Shown here piece after piece: positions 49,138-57,919 of a stretch of DNA of 64,000 bases. The DNA comes from an uncultured Atopobium sp. GTDB lineage: Bacteria; Actinomycetota; Coriobacteriia; Coriobacteriales; Atopobiaceae. The notes under the pieces are model-generated. The model had not been told where the DNA came from and ran no database searches. It saw only the letters and a program-made list of their open reading frames with translations. How positions within the stretch are numbered: the first letter of the stretch is position 1; each line of letters begins with the position of its first letter. A program made the translations under genes and the position numbers. The DNA lies in the NCBI GenBank assembly GCA_947090525.1, contig CAMUON010000001.1, forward strand, positions 248,001 to 312,000, read 5' to 3'.

Positions 49138-49950
49138 TTAGCGCTGATAATTCGCGTACGGATTTTCGAGCTTTGTGATGGCTTGTATGACGTGGGATGC
49201 TAGCATGTAACCCATGATGGGCGGAATATAACTCATGGTGCCGAGCATTTGTGCTTTTTCGGGGCGGGCTGTCCTTGCGTCCTCGCTTGCGTTCTTTTCC
49301 AGGGGCTTAGGGACTTCGCTTGAGTAGAGCACGGTGAGCTTTCGTATACCGCGCTTTCTGCATTCTTTGCGCATCACTTTGCACATAGGACAACTTTTCG
49401 TTTTTTCTATGGTTGAAATGCGAAAACGCTCGGGATGGAGTTTGTTTGCCCCGCCCATACTAGAAATAAGCGGAATCTCTTGCTCCTGACACCACGCTGC
49501 AATCGCCAGTTTTTGGCTGATGGTATCAATCGCGTCGATCACATAATCGGGGCGCGGCAGCGATTGCAAAAAGCTTGCGCAACTCTCTTTTTTGAGAAAC
49601 GTTTGTTTGCACATCACGTCACAGTTCGGATTAATGTCGTGAATGAGCTTTGTCATGACATCTGTTTTTGCTTGGCCTATAGTCGAAACAAAGGCTACTG
49701 CCTGGCGATTGATATTTGACGGGCTCACAATGTCACGATCAATCAAAATAAGGCGCCCGCAGCCACCGCGCGCAAGCGCAATGGTCGCGTTTGAGCCCAC
49801 GCCGCCGAGTCCTAACACCATGACTGTTGCGTGTTGGATGCGTGCAAATGCATCTTGTCCCATCACAAGTTCAAGGCGAGAGCTAAAGGTCTCGGGCGCG
49901 TCATCTGTTGCGTGTGCGTGCGCGCATGTATGCGGTGCATCTTCTTGCAT
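49138..49950 (-). CDS. tcdA: tRNA threonylcarbamoyladenosine dehydratase (TcdA/CsdL family)
   Basis: E1-like ATP-dependent enzyme that cyclizes t6A37 in tRNA. 270 residues; AAGGAT five bases before the ATG. VLGLGGVGSNATIALARGG is the ATP site, LIDRDIVSPSNINRQA supplies the conserved Asp/Asn/Arg, YVIDAIDTISQK follows, and CPMCKVMRKECRKRGI is a candidate metal or cofactor Cys pair with later YSSE. A C-terminal membrane-associating helix as in TcdA is seen (PIMGYMLASHVIQ). ThiF/MoeB are more distant alternatives; no thi or moa genes are nearby. Confidence 0.88.
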   Translation of the reverse strand: MQEDAPHTCAHAHATDDAPETFSSRLELVMGQDAFARIQHATVMVLGLGGVGSNATIALARGGCGRLILIDRDIVSPSNINRQAVAFVSTIGQAKTDVMTKLIHDINPNCDVMCKQTFLKKESCASFLQSLPRPDYVIDAIDTISQKLAIAAWCQEQEIPLISSMGGANKLHPERFRISTIEKTKSCPMCKVMRKECRKRGIRKLTVLYSSEVPKPLEKNASEDARTARPEKAQMLGTMSYIPPIMGYMLASHVIQAITKLENPYANYQR

Positions 49951-49969
49951 GATTTATCCTTGTGGTTTG

Positions 49970-51199
49970 TTAGTCATTGTCCGCGTGTGCATAGTGCGGA
50001 TAGTATTTGATTGTGGAGAGTCTTCGCCTCATATACATCAAGAAACGATATATGCTTTTGTCCTTTTCGTACCATTGTGTAAAGACGAAGCCCTGCTTGA
50101 GAAGGGCGCGCGCCTGAGCCTGATCGCTTTGCGAAACATAGTGCGTCAAGACCCAGGGATCTACATAGAGCCAAAGGCCCGTTGAAAAATCAAAATGACA
50201 TGGCGTTTTGCTTTGTATGATTTGATCCTTTGTTGCAAGCAAATCTTCAATCAAATATTGAATATAATTCAATCCACCCGCCATCATATAAAAGCTCGAT
50301 CTACCTTGTCTAAGATTGATTTCAAAGACCTTATATTGATGGTCGCGCTCATCGTATTTTAGATCAAAGTTGGCAAAACCTTGATATGATATATCTTCCA
50401 GGAATTTCTTGTAGCAATCGTAGAGCTCTTGATTACCCATAGGCGCAAGCGCATTGTAATTGCCGATATTAAGCGGAAGTACCTCGTCGAGGAGACATTT
50501 TCCTAAAGACATCATCTGTACGCCATGATCTTTGCCCACGTAGGCATTGAGCACATACATCTTTGAACAATCCCCGGGGATAAAATCTTGCAAAATGAGC
50601 TCGCCCGTGTATCCGTGATGGTAAATAGTGGTGACAACTGCCTGTAATTCCTCGGCAGATTCGCAGGTATACGCCTTCTTTTTGTTGGGAAAGTCGAGGT
50701 GATAGTAGCTGATGCTGTCGTTTGGCTTGAGCGCCACGGGGTAGCGTTTGGGCAGCTTAAAGTGTGTGTAATTGTCCTTTGAAATAATAGAGGTATCCGG
50801 ATAGGGAAGGCCATAGGCCTCGCATACGCTGTAGAAGTCCTTCTTGTTTTCGAGTTTTTTCGCTTGCGCGGCCGTTACAATATTAAACAAAAATTCCTTG
50901 GATAATTCTTCGCTAAAACGGCTCACCAGTGCGGTATATCCGTCTGAGCAGGGGATAAGAATGCGAGGTATATCGGGAAATTCGCGCGTGAGCGCATGCA
51001 AGGTTTCAAGAAAGATATCGTTCGTTTCAAAATCTTCGCGCGTGCGCACCTCACAAATTTTTGAGGCGTGCGTATCGCTCAAAGGACGAATACCCAAACA
51101 AAGGCTCTTTTGGTGATATGCCTCATATATGCACCGCGCGACTCCATACGCGTTGATATCGGTACCCAAAATCACAGCCAAAAAACGAGGCTTGTTCAT
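49970..51199 (-). CDS. ATP-grasp ligase, probable D-aspartate ligase
   Basis: 409 residues from ATG 51199 (GGAG nine bases before). Full-length ATP-grasp protein: N-terminal pre-ATP domain VILGTDINAYGVAR, then LENKKDFYSVCEAYGLPYPDT, PVALKPNDSISYYHLDF, LILQDFIPGDCSKMYVLNAYV and KVFEINLRQGRSSFYMMAGG with the metal ligands. This matches the pattern of Aslfm-type ligases that add D-Asp to the Lys side chain of the peptidoglycan stem. The gene directly upstream is an aspartate/glutamate racemase, the same pairing as in Enterococcus faecium, which supports the call. Other amino-acid ligases cannot be excluded. Confidence 0.75.
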   Translation of the reverse strand: MNKPRFLAVILGTDINAYGVARCIYEAYHQKSLCLGIRPLSDTHASKICEVRTREDFETNDIFLETLHALTREFPDIPRILIPCSDGYTALVSRFSEELSKEFLFNIVTAAQAKKLENKKDFYSVCEAYGLPYPDTSIISKDNYTHFKLPKRYPVALKPNDSISYYHLDFPNKKKAYTCESAEELQAVVTTIYHHGYTGELILQDFIPGDCSKMYVLNAYVGKDHGVQMMSLGKCLLDEVLPLNIGNYNALAPMGNQELYDCYKKFLEDISYQGFANFDLKYDERDHQYKVFEINLRQGRSSFYMMAGGLNYIQYLIEDLLATKDQIIQSKTPCHFDFSTGLWLYVDPWVLTHYVSQSDQAQARALLKQGFVFTQWYEKDKSIYRFLMYMRRRLSTIKYYPHYAHADND

Positions 51200-51276
51200 G
51201 CGTGTATGCTCCATTCTCTTGCACGTATCGGCTCGTCACGCGAGTCGGTTCGTCGGCTCGCGTTACACGAGGCACA

Positions 51277-51954
51277 TTAGTCGCAGCGTCCGCAGCGCCT
51301 CAGCACGCTCGTTACGAGCACATCCATAGCGTCGAGCGTGTTATTGGTATCAAGAAGCGACAATTCCGTGCAGCCCACGATGATACAACCTTTTTCTTTG
51401 TAGCGCTCTTTGAGTTCGTCAAACTCTTTATAGGATCGTCTACCTGTGGTTTTGATGTCGTAAATGATCGCACGCAAAAGATCTTGATCTTCTTGCGAAG
51501 GATAGAGCACGCGTATGCCCAGTTCATCTTGGTAGCGCCCATAGACATTGCCCTTGATGCAGCCAGGCGTGCCAAAAATGACAGCGGAGCTATACCCAAG
51601 CTTCTTTGCCTGTAGGAGCGCCTCTCGGGGCATATCAATAATTTCTGCTTTTGTAAACGCGCGCATCTCGCGTATGAAATAATGCGAGGTATTGCAGGTG
51701 ATCGCGATGTATTGCACGCCTGCTTGATCGAAAATCTTAAAATCTTGTGCTACTTGATCAAGAAATACATGCGCGTTTTCTTTGTGGTTCAGAATGATGT
51801 CGGTTCTATCGGGAAGGGATGCATGGTTGAGGATAATAGTATTGATGTGGTCTTGATCGGTGACGACGTCTGGCGTTTTTTCAAATAGCTTATTGAAAAA
51901 TACGCACGTGGCGAGCGTTCCCATTCCGCCAAGTACTCCGACAGTGTAGGACAT
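51277..51954 (-). CDS. Aspartate/glutamate racemase family protein, probable aspartate racemase
   Basis: PLP-independent two-Cys racemase. 225 residues; AAAGGAA before the ATG. GVLGGMGTLATCVFF opens the protein as in RacD/YgeA enzymes, the catalytic Cys residues are C87 in ITCNTSHYF and C195 in IVGCTELSLL. Gene order racemase then ATP-grasp ligase (77-base gap) suggests it supplies D-Asp for the ligase. It is not MurI-like, so D-Glu supply is less likely. First gene of the four-gene minus-strand row. Confidence 0.85.
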   Translation of the reverse strand: MSYTVGVLGGMGTLATCVFFNKLFEKTPDVVTDQDHINTIILNHASLPDRTDIILNHKENAHVFLDQVAQDFKIFDQAGVQYIAITCNTSHYFIREMRAFTKAEIIDMPREALLQAKKLGYSSAVIFGTPGCIKGNVYGRYQDELGIRVLYPSQEDQDLLRAIIYDIKTTGRRSYKEFDELKERYKEKGCIIVGCTELSLLDTNNTLDAMDVLVTSVLRRCGRCD

Positions 51955-52266
51955 ACGATTTCCTTTGTGTTGACGTTTGTTATCTTGAGCTTGAATGCTT
52001 TTGAATATATTTTTTGAATATATAGGTCAATTTTACCGAATAGGGGAGAGCGCGACAACACACGCGCGTAACCTTAATCGTGTCTACACGAGCATTCGCG
52101 CTCATCCGCTTATCGGCCGCGCCCTTCCGCACGCGTTCGCGCTCATTCGCTTGCCATCGCGCCCAGCGCCCAGCGCTCGTGCTCAGTTTTTGTACGCAAT
52201 CGGTGAATATCACATCTTGGGCTATACTAAAAAGCACAGAAATCACGACGGATAGAGGGATGCTAC
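51955..52266. other. 312-base divergent spacer before valS
   Basis: No gene supported. It includes a 41-bp imperfect duplication (52095-52176) and TATACT at 52223-52228 as possible -10 box for valS. GAGGGA closes the region as ribosome site. Confidence 0.5.
52095..52176. repeat. 41-bp imperfect tandem duplication
   Basis: TTCGCGCTCATCCGCTT... (from 52095) recurs as TTCGCGCTCATTCGCTT... (from 52136), with the downstream parts more diverged. Confidence 0.65.
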
Positions 52267-54951
52267 GTGGAAGAGATGCCAAAAACCTATGATCCTCAAA
52301 GTACCGAACCTGCTCTCATAGAGCAATGGATGGAACATGGCTGCTACCAGCGCAATAAAGGCGTTGGTGACTGCACGGTTGTCATTCCTCCTCCCAATGT
52401 AACGGGCATTTTGCACATGGGTCATGCCATGGACGACACGATCCAAGATACCTATATTCGCTTCAAGCGCATGTGTGGCTGCTCTACGCGCTGGATTTTG
52501 GGTACCGATCACGCAGGTATTGCTACCCAAACAAAGGTTGACAAAAAGCTCAAAAGCGAGGGTATTTCTCGTTTGGAGATCGGCCGCGAAAAGTTTTTGG
52601 ACGCGTGCTGGGATTGGACGCGCGAATACGGCGGCACCATTCTTTCGCAGATCAAACGCATGGGTTGCTCGATCGATTTTTCTGATCCTAAGTTTACGAT
52701 GAGCGATGAATACGCCCGCGCGGTGCGCAAAGTGTTTGTGGACTGGTACCATGAAGGCCTTATTTACCGAGGTAAGCGCATCGTAAACTGGTGCCCTCAG
52801 TGCACAACGGCGATTTCTGACGACGAAGCGGAATACAAGGACGAAAAAGGTAAACTCTGGTACTTGCGCTATCCACTTACCGAGCCCTGTGGTGATATAC
52901 GCTATGTGACGGTTGCCACCACACGTCCCGAGACCATGCTTGGCGATACGGGTATCGCCGTCTCTCCTCAAGACGAAGAAAAAGCCCAGCTCGTTGGCAA
53001 AACCGTTATGCTTCCTATCGTCAATCGCGAAATTCCTATTTTTGCCGATTGGCACGTAGATAAGGGCTTTGGTACGGGCTTTGTCAAAGTTACCCCAGCT
53101 CATGACCCCAACGACTATTGCATGGGCGAGACGCATCATCTTGAGCAGATCAATATTTTCGACGAACACGCGTGTGTGGTAGACGGCTATGGTGAATTTT
53201 CCAAGCTCGGTCGTGATGAATTGCGCGAGCGTGTGGTTGCGTGGTTTGATGAGCACGGATTGCTCGATCATATCGAAGACCTCAATCATGCGGTTATGCA
53301 TTGTTATCGCTGCAACACGACGCTTGAGCCTTGGCTGTCTGAGCAGTGGTTTGTTGCGGTGGATAAGCTCAAGCAGCCTGCTTTGGATGCAGTAAATTCA
53401 GGCGAGATCAATTTCCATCCCGCGCGCTGGACGCAAACTTACCTCACTTGGATGGAGAACCTCAAAGACTGGTGTATTTCGCGTCAGCTCTGGTGGGGAC
53501 ATCGCATTCCGGTGTTTAGCTGCACTTCGTGCGACTGGCACGATGCTTGCATGGAGGATGTGTCTGAGTGTCCTATGTGTCACGCTCCTGTGGAGCAAGA
53601 CGAAAATGTGCTCGATACCTGGTTCTCTTCTCAGCTCTGGACCTTTGCAACGCAAGGCTGGCCTGAGCACACTGACGAGCTTACCCTTCATCACCCGACA
53701 CAAGTGCTTGTAACCGCCCGCGATATCATCGCGCTTTGGGTTGCACGTATGATCATGAGTTCGCTCTACTTTACAAAAGAAATTCCCTTCCATGATGTCT
53801 ATATTTACGCCACGATTCTTGCTAAGGACGGCAGTCGTATGTCCAAAAGCAAAGGTAATGGCGTCAATCCCATGGATCTTATCGAGGCGTACGGCGCGGA
53901 TGCTATGCGCTACAACTTGCTTACGCTTATTACCAACAATCAAGACGTTAAATTCGACGCCGTCTTGGACAAAAAGACGAAAGCTCTCAAATCGAGCCCC
54001 CGTACCGAGCAGGCAAAAAGCTTCGTTACAAAGATTTGGAACGCAAGTCGTTTTGTGCAAATGAATCTTGACGGCTACACCCCAGGGGCTGCGGAGCCGC
54101 AAACGCCCGAAGATGCATGGATGCTTTCTCGCTTGGCTTCTGTAGTTGCGCGCACAACTGAGCAGCTCAATACCTATCAATTCGGCGACTATGCCCGCGA
54201 TATTCAGCAATTTTTCTGGAATGATGTGTGCGACTGGTATATTGAGCTCTGCAAGGGAAGACTTTTGGGTACGGATGCAGACGAGCGCACGCTTGCCCAG
54301 CGTAATCTCGTCTTTGTTCTCGATACGTCGCTTCGCCTTATGCATCCCGTGATGCCGTTTGTGACTGAAGCGATTTGGGATAAGCTGCCCGCATCTGGTT
54401 TGGGCGCGCATGACGAGCGTTTCCTTATGCTGAGCGCCTGGCCAAAGCCCGAAGCATATGCGCACTTCATCGATAGTGCTGCCGAGAATAATTTCGAATT
54501 GGCAAAGATGACGATTTCGAGCGCACGTTCTACCCGCGCCCGCTATAGGCTCTCTCCGAAGGAAGAGTTGCAGGTAGAGGTGCGTACAACGCCCGAAAAG
54601 GCCGAGATTCTTATGCAGCAAGCAGCGTTTATTGCTCACGTTGGGCATATCAAAGGCTTTTCTGCATCACCCTCGATCCCGCGCCCGCATGCAAGTGTGT
54701 GCGTATGTGTGGGTGATCTGGAGATCTTTATCCATCTAGAAGGTTTGGTGGATTTGGCGAAAGAAGCCGAACGCAGCCGTCGTGAGCTCGATAAGCTCAA
54801 CGCTGAGTTTGACAAGATCACGAAGCTTCTCTCTGCGCCTGCATTTATCGAAAAAGCAGCGCCGCAGGTGATTGCGGCAAAGCGCGCTCATGCCGAAGAG
54901 CTCGCGCAGACGCGCTCCCGTGTGCAACAAGAGCTTGAACAGCTTGGATAG
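52267..54951 (+). CDS. valS: Valyl-tRNA synthetase
   Basis: Charges tRNA-Val and edits mischarged Thr. 894 residues starting at GTG 52267, six bases after GAGGGA. Class I motifs: PPPNVTGILHMGHAMD (HIGH variant HMGH), the editing domain with TTRPETMLGDTGIAV and TPAHDPNDY, WCISRQLWWGHRIPV, DTWFSSQLW, and KDGSRMSKSKGNGVNP (KMSKS variant RMSKS). C-terminal coiled coil EAERSRRELDKLNAEFDKI is typical of ValRS and separates it from IleRS. Confidence 0.97.
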   Translation: MEEMPKTYDPQSTEPALIEQWMEHGCYQRNKGVGDCTVVIPPPNVTGILHMGHAMDDTIQDTYIRFKRMCGCSTRWILGTDHAGIATQTKVDKKLKSEGISRLEIGREKFLDACWDWTREYGGTILSQIKRMGCSIDFSDPKFTMSDEYARAVRKVFVDWYHEGLIYRGKRIVNWCPQCTTAISDDEAEYKDEKGKLWYLRYPLTEPCGDIRYVTVATTRPETMLGDTGIAVSPQDEEKAQLVGKTVMLPIVNREIPIFADWHVDKGFGTGFVKVTPAHDPNDYCMGETHHLEQINIFDEHACVVDGYGEFSKLGRDELRERVVAWFDEHGLLDHIEDLNHAVMHCYRCNTTLEPWLSEQWFVAVDKLKQPALDAVNSGEINFHPARWTQTYLTWMENLKDWCISRQLWWGHRIPVFSCTSCDWHDACMEDVSECPMCHAPVEQDENVLDTWFSSQLWTFATQGWPEHTDELTLHHPTQVLVTARDIIALWVARMIMSSLYFTKEIPFHDVYIYATILAKDGSRMSKSKGNGVNPMDLIEAYGADAMRYNLLTLITNNQDVKFDAVLDKKTKALKSSPRTEQAKSFVTKIWNASRFVQMNLDGYTPGAAEPQTPEDAWMLSRLASVVARTTEQLNTYQFGDYARDIQQFFWNDVCDWYIELCKGRLLGTDADERTLAQRNLVFVLDTSLRLMHPVMPFVTEAIWDKLPASGLGAHDERFLMLSAWPKPEAYAHFIDSAAENNFELAKMTISSARSTRARYRLSPKEELQVEVRTTPEKAEILMQQAAFIAHVGHIKGFSASPSIPRPHASVCVCVGDLEIFIHLEGLVDLAKEAERSRRELDKLNAEFDKITKLLSAPAFIEKAAPQVIAAKRAHAEELAQTRSRVQQELEQLG

Positions 54952-55067
54952 TGGTGCTCTAAAGGATGTTGTACGCATCGCTTGAATAGCTCGTGCTTTC
55001 TTTCGCACGGCTTATGCGCCTATGCGCTAGGCTGTGTGCGCGCATGCGCCTACGCTTGCGTTGTGCG

Positions 55068-55122
55068 CTTTACGCTTTATGCTTTATGCATCGTTTGCGC
55101 CGCGTGCACTTTACGCTTTACG
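55068..55122. repeat. 7-bp CTTTAYG repeats upstream of fhs
   Basis: CTTTACG, CTTTATG, CTTTATG head to tail (55068-55088) and CTTTACG twice again (55109-55122), in the spacer between valS and fhs. Confidence 0.7.
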
Positions 55123-55163
55123 TGCCATTCACTCACCCTTTGACACACAAGGAGATGAACCCC

Positions 55164-56966
55164 ATGAATTCTGATCTTGAAATTGCAGAGCGTACACCCC
55201 TTGCCCCTATCGCGTCTATCGCGCAAAAATTGGGAGTGAGCGCTGATCTTATTGAGCCCTATGGCGCCTATAAGGCAAAAATCAATATATATGCGCACAA
55301 AGAGCGCGAAAACGCGTCCCTTGCAAAGCTTGTCCTGGTAAGTGCTATCAATCCCACGCCCTTTGGAGAAGGCAAAACGACCGTTTCGGTGGGACTTGCA
55401 GATGCGCTTTCTGCGCTGGATGTTCGTGCGTGCCTTGCACTTCGCGAGCCCTCGCTGGGACCGGTCTTTGGTATGAAAGGCGGTGCCTGCGGAGGAGGAC
55501 ACGCGCAGGTAGCTCCCATGCAAGATATCAATCTGCACTTCACGGGTGATTTTCACGCTATTGAATCTGCCAATAATCTTTTGGCTGCGCTTTTGGACAA
55601 CCACATTCACCAAGGAAATGAACTTCACATCGATCCGCGCCGCGTCGTGTGGCGCCGCTGCATGGATATGAATGATCGCCAGCTTCGCCATATCGTGTCC
55701 GGACTTGGGGGAGCAACGTCAGGCGTTGTTCGCGAGGATGGCTTTGATATCTGTGCTGCGTCAGAAATTATGGCTGTGTTGTGTCTTGCCCGCAATATGC
55801 ACGATCTCAAAGAGCGCTTAGGGGCTATGCTCATCGCCTATACCTATGACAAAAAGCCAGTTTACGCGCGAGATCTTGGCGCTGTGGGCGCGCTTGCTAC
55901 TCTTTTGGTAGATGCTCTCAAACCTAATCTTGTCCAAACGCTTGAACACACGCCTGTGCTTATGCACGGAGGGCCTTTTGCCAATATCGCGCACGGTGCA
56001 AATTCGTTTGTAGCGCTAGATATTGCTCGTCGACATGCAGATATGCTGGTGACCGAAGCCGGCTTTGGTGCTGACTTAGGCTGCGAAAAGTTTTTGGATA
56101 TCGTGGCGCCTAAGCTTCAGCAACGTCCTTCTTGTATCGTGCTTGTGGCAACGACCCGCGCGCTTAAATATCATGCGGGCCTTGATGTTTCTGCAGCTAA
56201 AGATCCTCATCCCGAAGCGGTTAAAGAGGGGCTCGCGAATCTATTTGCACACGCTCACAACATTCGCAACTATAGCGCTATTCCGGTGGTTGTGGCCATC
56301 AATGAGTTTGCCTACGATTGTGCAGAAGAGCTCGACATTATCACGAAGGCTTGTGCTGAGGAAGGCTTTGTATCTGCGCGCACGCGTGCCTGGGCAGAAG
56401 GTTCTCAAGGGTCGCTTGCGCTTGCGCGTGCGGTCATGAAGGCTTGCGAAGCCGCTAGTGAGCGCGGAGGTTCAAGTGATGGTGTGGGTGAGAGTGCGTC
56501 TGCTTACGCTATGCCTGTTGCGGACGCGTCTGCTTCCACAGCAGCCGCGAGCTCTTCACTCGCTCATCCAGCTGCTGATACACAGATCGAGCCTCTCTAT
56601 GCTTCGGCTGCTACAATCAAGGACAAAATGGAGATGCTTGCGCGCATGTGGTATCATGCCGCGCGCGTAGAATGGTCGGCAAAGGCGCAAAAACAACTCA
56701 AAGAGCTTGAGGAATTGCAAGAGCATGCCGCGTCTCCGCTTGCACTCTGTGTAGCAAAGACGCAGTACTCCATTTCGGACGATCCGAGCCTCAAAGGCGA
56801 TCCTCGAGATTACGTCTTTCATGTGCGCGAACTCGTGCCTGCGCTGGGAGCCGGCTTTGTCGTTGTGGTTGCGGCTTCTATTGTGAGAATGCCTGGCTTA
56901 GGAGCACATCCTAGTGCATTTAACCTAGATGTCGACGACAACGGACATATCACGGGGCTGAGTTAA
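55164..56966 (+). CDS. fhs: Formate-tetrahydrofolate ligase
   Basis: Makes 10-formyl-THF from formate, THF and ATP, or runs in reverse to gain ATP. ATG 55164 is chosen, nine bases after AAGGAG; the ATG at 55155 touches the ribosome site. 600 residues against about 557 in the family. NPTPFGEGKTTVSVGLADAL is the ATP site, FGMKGGACGGGHAQV and HFTGDFHAI the family signatures, and GADLGCEKFLDI follows. The extra length is an insert of about 45 Ala/Ser/Gly/Asp-rich residues (bases 56455-56590) that other Fhs proteins lack. fchA, folD and folC follow in order, forming a one-carbon cluster. Confidence 0.96.
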   Translation: MNSDLEIAERTPLAPIASIAQKLGVSADLIEPYGAYKAKINIYAHKERENASLAKLVLVSAINPTPFGEGKTTVSVGLADALSALDVRACLALREPSLGPVFGMKGGACGGGHAQVAPMQDINLHFTGDFHAIESANNLLAALLDNHIHQGNELHIDPRRVVWRRCMDMNDRQLRHIVSGLGGATSGVVREDGFDICAASEIMAVLCLARNMHDLKERLGAMLIAYTYDKKPVYARDLGAVGALATLLVDALKPNLVQTLEHTPVLMHGGPFANIAHGANSFVALDIARRHADMLVTEAGFGADLGCEKFLDIVAPKLQQRPSCIVLVATTRALKYHAGLDVSAAKDPHPEAVKEGLANLFAHAHNIRNYSAIPVVVAINEFAYDCAEELDIITKACAEEGFVSARTRAWAEGSQGSLALARAVMKACEAASERGGSSDGVGESASAYAMPVADASASTAAASSSLAHPAADTQIEPLYASAATIKDKMEMLARMWYHAARVEWSAKAQKQLKELEELQEHAASPLALCVAKTQYSISDDPSLKGDPRDYVFHVRELVPALGAGFVVVVAASIVRMPGLGAHPSAFNLDVDDNGHITGLS

Positions 56967-57058
56967 TGCACCTTTTGCGCATGGGGTGGTGAGTGTCTGG
57001 TCATAGAGGTGAAGCGCTCCATACGTTGTTCGCGTTTTGTTTGTGTAAAGGATAGATC

Positions 57059-57760
57059 ATGCAAGAAAGCTTTTCCGCGAGCTCACAAGATATAAAGCTG
57101 CCTTTGGCGCCTGTCGCGTCAGCACCTGCGCAGTCGTTTACCCACATGAGCTGCGAAGACTTTTCTCGCGTGCTTGCCGCACGCACATCCACTCCGGGAG
57201 GCGGTTCCGCTGCGGGATTGGTTGCGTGCGTGGGAGTGTGTTTGGCTCAGATGGCAGCTCAGTTTTCTCAAGGAAAAAAGAGTGCACACGGCCATGACGC
57301 AGAGCTTCTTCGCTATATCGAAGAAGCAGAAACATTGCGTGTACGTTTTCTGGACTTATGCGATGCCGATGCACATGCTCTAAAAATTCTTATGGAAACT
57401 TTTGCGCTGCCCAAAAGCGAAGCTCGGCGAGCAAGCGCTCTCAAACAGGCGCTCGTCCGCGCTTATGAGAGTCCCTATCAGCTTTTATGCGCGCTTTGTC
57501 AAGCGATTCGTCTGTTTGAGAAGCTTGAGGATATAGCAACGCCGATGCTACTTTCTGATTGCGCGAGTGGAATTTTGTTTTGTCGTGCGGCGCTCGAAGC
57601 TGCGTGTTATAACGTTGTAGTAAACACGCGTCTCTTGCCCGACAATGAAAAAGCGCAGGCAGATGCGAAGTATTGCTTGCGTGCGCGCGAAGAGTACGTG
57701 TCCCGTGCAGAAGCGTGTGCCGAGCGCATTCGACTCTATTTATTGGATACAAACGCGTAA
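57059..57760 (+). CDS. fchA: Methenyltetrahydrofolate cyclohydrolase, FchA/cyclodeaminase family
   Basis: 233 residues; AAAGGAT before the ATG. Conserved TPGGGSAAGLVA (about residues 45-56) and a helical fold rich in Ala/Cys identify the formiminotransferase-cyclodeaminase C-terminal family. Stand-alone members next to fhs and folD convert methenyl-THF to 10-formyl-THF or release ammonia from formimino-THF. Its position between fhs and a folD that lacks the cyclohydrolase lysine favours the cyclohydrolase role. No hutG or formiminotransferase gene is present in the window. Confidence 0.88.
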   Translation: MQESFSASSQDIKLPLAPVASAPAQSFTHMSCEDFSRVLAARTSTPGGGSAAGLVACVGVCLAQMAAQFSQGKKSAHGHDAELLRYIEEAETLRVRFLDLCDADAHALKILMETFALPKSEARRASALKQALVRAYESPYQLLCALCQAIRLFEKLEDIATPMLLSDCASGILFCRAALEAACYNVVVNTRLLPDNEKAQADAKYCLRAREEYVSRAEACAERIRLYLLDTNA

Positions 57761-57840
57761 GTTTCGGAGGCTGAATGTGCATAGATCCGTCTGATTATTC
57801 ACAGACGCTGAATGTGTAAGGCGTCAACGGGTCATGTATA

Positions 57841-57870
57841 CAAGCATCATGTGCGCAAGCATTATGTGCG
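57841..57870. repeat. 15-bp tandem repeat upstream of folD
   Basis: CAAGCATCATGTGCG and CAAGCATTATGTGCG are adjacent, followed by a decayed third unit starting CAAGAG. The same spacer has GCTGAATGTG twice (57770, 57807). Confidence 0.7.
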
Positions 57871-57919
57871 CAAGAGACTCTGCAAAGCGCACAAACGATA
57901 GCTTACAAAAGGGGAGGAT

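Noticed and set aside
53398..54648. 416-codon open frame antisense to valS
   Set aside because: Covers conserved valS motifs on the other strand; no independent evidence.
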